Of a stretch of 5,547 nucleotides of DNA, positions 3,925-5,547 are shown in pieces; the stretch's first letter is position 1; each line of letters starts with the position of its first letter. Location: positions 1 through 5,547 of the forward strand of contig JAFSQO010000197.1 of the NCBI GenBank assembly GCA_017446645.1, in the 5' to 3' direction. A program made the position numbers and the translations under genes. The notes under the pieces were generated by a model. It was given only the letters and a program-made list of their open reading frames with translations. It was not told where the DNA came from and ran no database searches. Source of the DNA: Synergistaceae bacterium (GTDB taxonomy: Bacteria; Synergistota; Synergistia; Synergistales; Aminobacteriaceae).

Positions 3925-5547
3925 TTAATTCTTTAATTCTTCAAGTTCCATGCTTGCCTCTTCCCAGTCAGCATATAAACTCTTTAGCAGCTTCTCAATA
4001 CCGTCGCGCTCTATCATTAACTCTTTTATCCTGTTGGAATTATTCAGCACTTCCGGAGAACATAACGCAGAATCTATTTCGCCAACTCTTTGCTCGGATA
4101 CGGCAATATTCTTCTCAAGTTCAGCAATGAGTTTTTTCTTCACTCTGATTTCCTGATTACGACTCGCAGAATTATTTTGTCTCGCAGCTTTATTCTCTGA
4201 TTTGTGAGTCTGAGTCTTCCCCGCTAAGTTCTCCTCACGCTCCACACGCTTTTCGAGATAATACGAGTAATTTCCGGGATAGTCATACAAACTGCCGTCT
4301 CTGAGTTCCAGCACCCTTTCAGCAAGGGAGTCAAGAAAGTGTCTGTCATGCGAAACTATAATCAACGTTCCCTGATATTTCAACAAAGCACGCTCTATGA
4401 TTTCACGGGTATTAAAGTCAAGATGATTCGTAGGCTCATCGAGGATTAGCAGGTTTGTCTCTATCAGCATTAATTTATACAGGGCAAGCCTAGCCTTCTC
4501 GCCTCCGGATAAAACTTTGACGCTCTTGTAAATGTCCTCGCCTGAAAATAAAAACGCTCCTAGTAAGTTACGGCGTTCAACAGCATTTAATCTCGACGGG
4601 ACTGACTGAGCTTCTTCCCAGACTGTATTGTTGTAATTTATATTCTGTGCGCTTAACTGTGAGTAATACGCGAACTTTACGTTATGACCGAATTTTATCT
4701 TGCCATCTGAAGGCTGTTCTGTGAGACTTAGCAATCTAAGCAGGGTTGACTTTCCGGCCCCGTTAATGCCTACGAGTGCTACACGTTCTGAGCGGTTAAT
4801 TACGAAATTGATTCCCTCAAAGACTTTTAGGTCATCATAATTTTTTGCAAGATTCGTAACTTTTATGACTTCTAAGCCGCTTGGTTCTGACTCAGGAATA
4901 TTTATCTTGACGCTCTTGTCAGGCGAATTCAGCTCGATTAGCTTTATTTTCTCCAGCTGCTTGATCCTGCTCTGAACCTGTGCTGCCTTCGTAGCTTTAT
5001 ACCTGAAGCGATTTATGAAACTCTCTATCTTGTGAAGCTCCCTTTGCTGTGAATTATAAGCCTTCTCTAATAACTCTTCGTTCTGGGCCTTAAGCTCTAA
5101 GTATTCATCATAACCGCACTTGTAGAGATTAATCTTATATTGAGTCAGATCCGCGATATTTTCCGCAACGTTCTCCAGAAATCTGGTGTCATGACTGACT
5201 GCCAAGACCGCCCCCCTGTAATTAGCAAGCCAGCCTTCGAGCCACTCCATGCTGTACAAGTCAAGGTGATTCGTAGGTTCATCAAGCAACAAGACATCAG
5301 GTAAAGCAAGCAACAACGCAGCAATTGCTATTCTCATCTGCCAGCCTCCTGAAAAGTCAAGGCAATTTTTCTCTGAATCACCGCTGGTAAAGCCAAGACC
5401 ATGCAGAACCCTATGAGCTTCTGACTCGAAAGCAAAGCCTCCGATTGACTCGAATTTATGTTCAAGCCTTGAATGCTCATTGAGTAAAGCCTCGTGGTTA
5501 TCAGGGTTAGCCGCTAACTTGTTCTCTATATCGCGCAATCTTGACTC
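3925..5547 (-). CDS. ABC-F family ATPase, 5' end outside the window
   Basis: ABC-F proteins are soluble twin-ATPase proteins without membrane domains; they bind the ribosomal E site and act on stalled or antibiotic-blocked ribosomes. 540 codons are present and the frame is open to the window edge. About 100 N-terminal residues, including the first Walker A, must lie beyond 5547. Numbering from the edge: NBD1 signature FSGGWQMR (65-72), Walker B LLLDEPTNHLD (86-96) and switch SHD (118-120); the interdomain linker with FINRFRYKATKAAQVQSR (177-194), characteristic of ABC-F; NBD2 Walker A GINGAGKST (260-268), Q-loop YYSQ (294-297), LSGGEKAR (346-353), Walker B LLILDEPTNHLD (366-377), SHD (399-401); and a C-terminal coiled coil (about 465-540), as in Uup- and YdiF-like members. 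All ATPase motifs in view are intact. The subfamily cannot be settled, and neither antibiotic resistance nor a housekeeping role can be assigned. The Rpn gene follows after 22 nt. Confidence 0.93.
   Translation of the reverse strand, partial: ESRLRDIENKLAANPDNHEALLNEHSRLEHKFESIGGFAFESEAHRVLHGLGFTSGDSEKNCLDFSGGWQMRIAIAALLLALPDVLLLDEPTNHLDLYSMEWLEGWLANYRGAVLAVSHDTRFLENVAENIADLTQYKINLYKCGYDEYLELKAQNEELLEKAYNSQQRELHKIESFINRFRYKATKAAQVQSRIKQLEKIKLIELNSPDKSVKINIPESEPSGLEVIKVTNLAKNYDDLKVFEGINFVINRSERVALVGINGAGKSTLLRLLSLTEQPSDGKIKFGHNVKFAYYSQLSAQNINYNNTVWEEAQSVPSRLNAVERRNLLGAFLFSGEDIYKSVKVLSGGEKARLALYKLMLIETNLLILDEPTNHLDFNTREIIERALLKYQGTLIIVSHDRHFLDSLAERVLELRDGSLYDYPGNYSYYLEKRVEREENLAGKTQTHKSENKAARQNNSASRNQEIRVKKKLIAELEKNIAVSEQRVGEIDSALCSPEVLNNSNRIKELMIERDGIEKLLKSLYADWEEASMELEELKN

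Noticed and set aside
3735..4130. Open frame of 131 codons on the plus strand across the ABC-F/Rpn junction.
   Set aside because: It lies antisense to two well-supported genes, has no recognisable domain, and is best explained as a shadow.

Overview
The window is a piece of bacterial chromosome with every gene on the minus strand. Read in transcription order (right to left) it holds an ABC-F ATPase (5' end outside the window), an Rpn-family PD-(D/E)XK nuclease gene, then the conserved translation cluster rpsB (S2) - tsf (EF-Ts) - pyrH (UMP kinase) - frr (ribosome recycling factor, 3' end outside the window). The proteins are clearly bacterial, with strong AGGAGG-type ribosome binding sites. 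The rpsB-tsf-pyrH-frr order is too widespread to fix a phylum. A Synergistota or clostridial (Firmicutes) anaerobe would fit the look of the proteins and the expanded Rpn family, but this is only a guess.

Core region (1-2792): rpsB is preceded by a leader of roughly 120 nt with an extended -10 promoter candidate. It starts at a TTG codon behind a good Shine-Dalgarno site. tsf starts 2 nt after the rpsB stop and frr starts 6 nt after the pyrH stop, each with its ribosome binding site inside the 3' end of the gene before it. The tsf-pyrH junction is the exception: its 51-nt spacer contains a GC hairpin followed by six T's, and pyrH has no recognisable Shine-Dalgarno site. These genes supply ribosome assembly (S2), elongation (EF-Ts), pyrimidine nucleotide synthesis (UMP kinase) and ribosome recycling (RRF).

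Accessory region (2793-5547): the ABC-F gene is followed after 22 nt by an Rpn nuclease gene, which lies just upstream of the ribosomal operon. The most interesting signal is in the Rpn gene. Its C-terminal third carries 16 consecutive Gly-x-x-x tetrapeptides, encoded partly by two identical 48-bp DNA repeats. Just before this array is an in-frame ATG behind a GAGGTGA motif, the same heptamer that precedes the gene's main start. This matches the arrangement reported for Rpn toxin-antitoxin systems (genes within genes), in which a separately translated, repeat-bearing C-terminal protein (RpnS) blocks the toxic full-length nuclease (RpnL). I therefore propose a nested antitoxin frame at 2793-3134.

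No RNA gene, CRISPR array, insertion sequence or attachment site was found, and no gene-free stretch exceeds about 160 nt.
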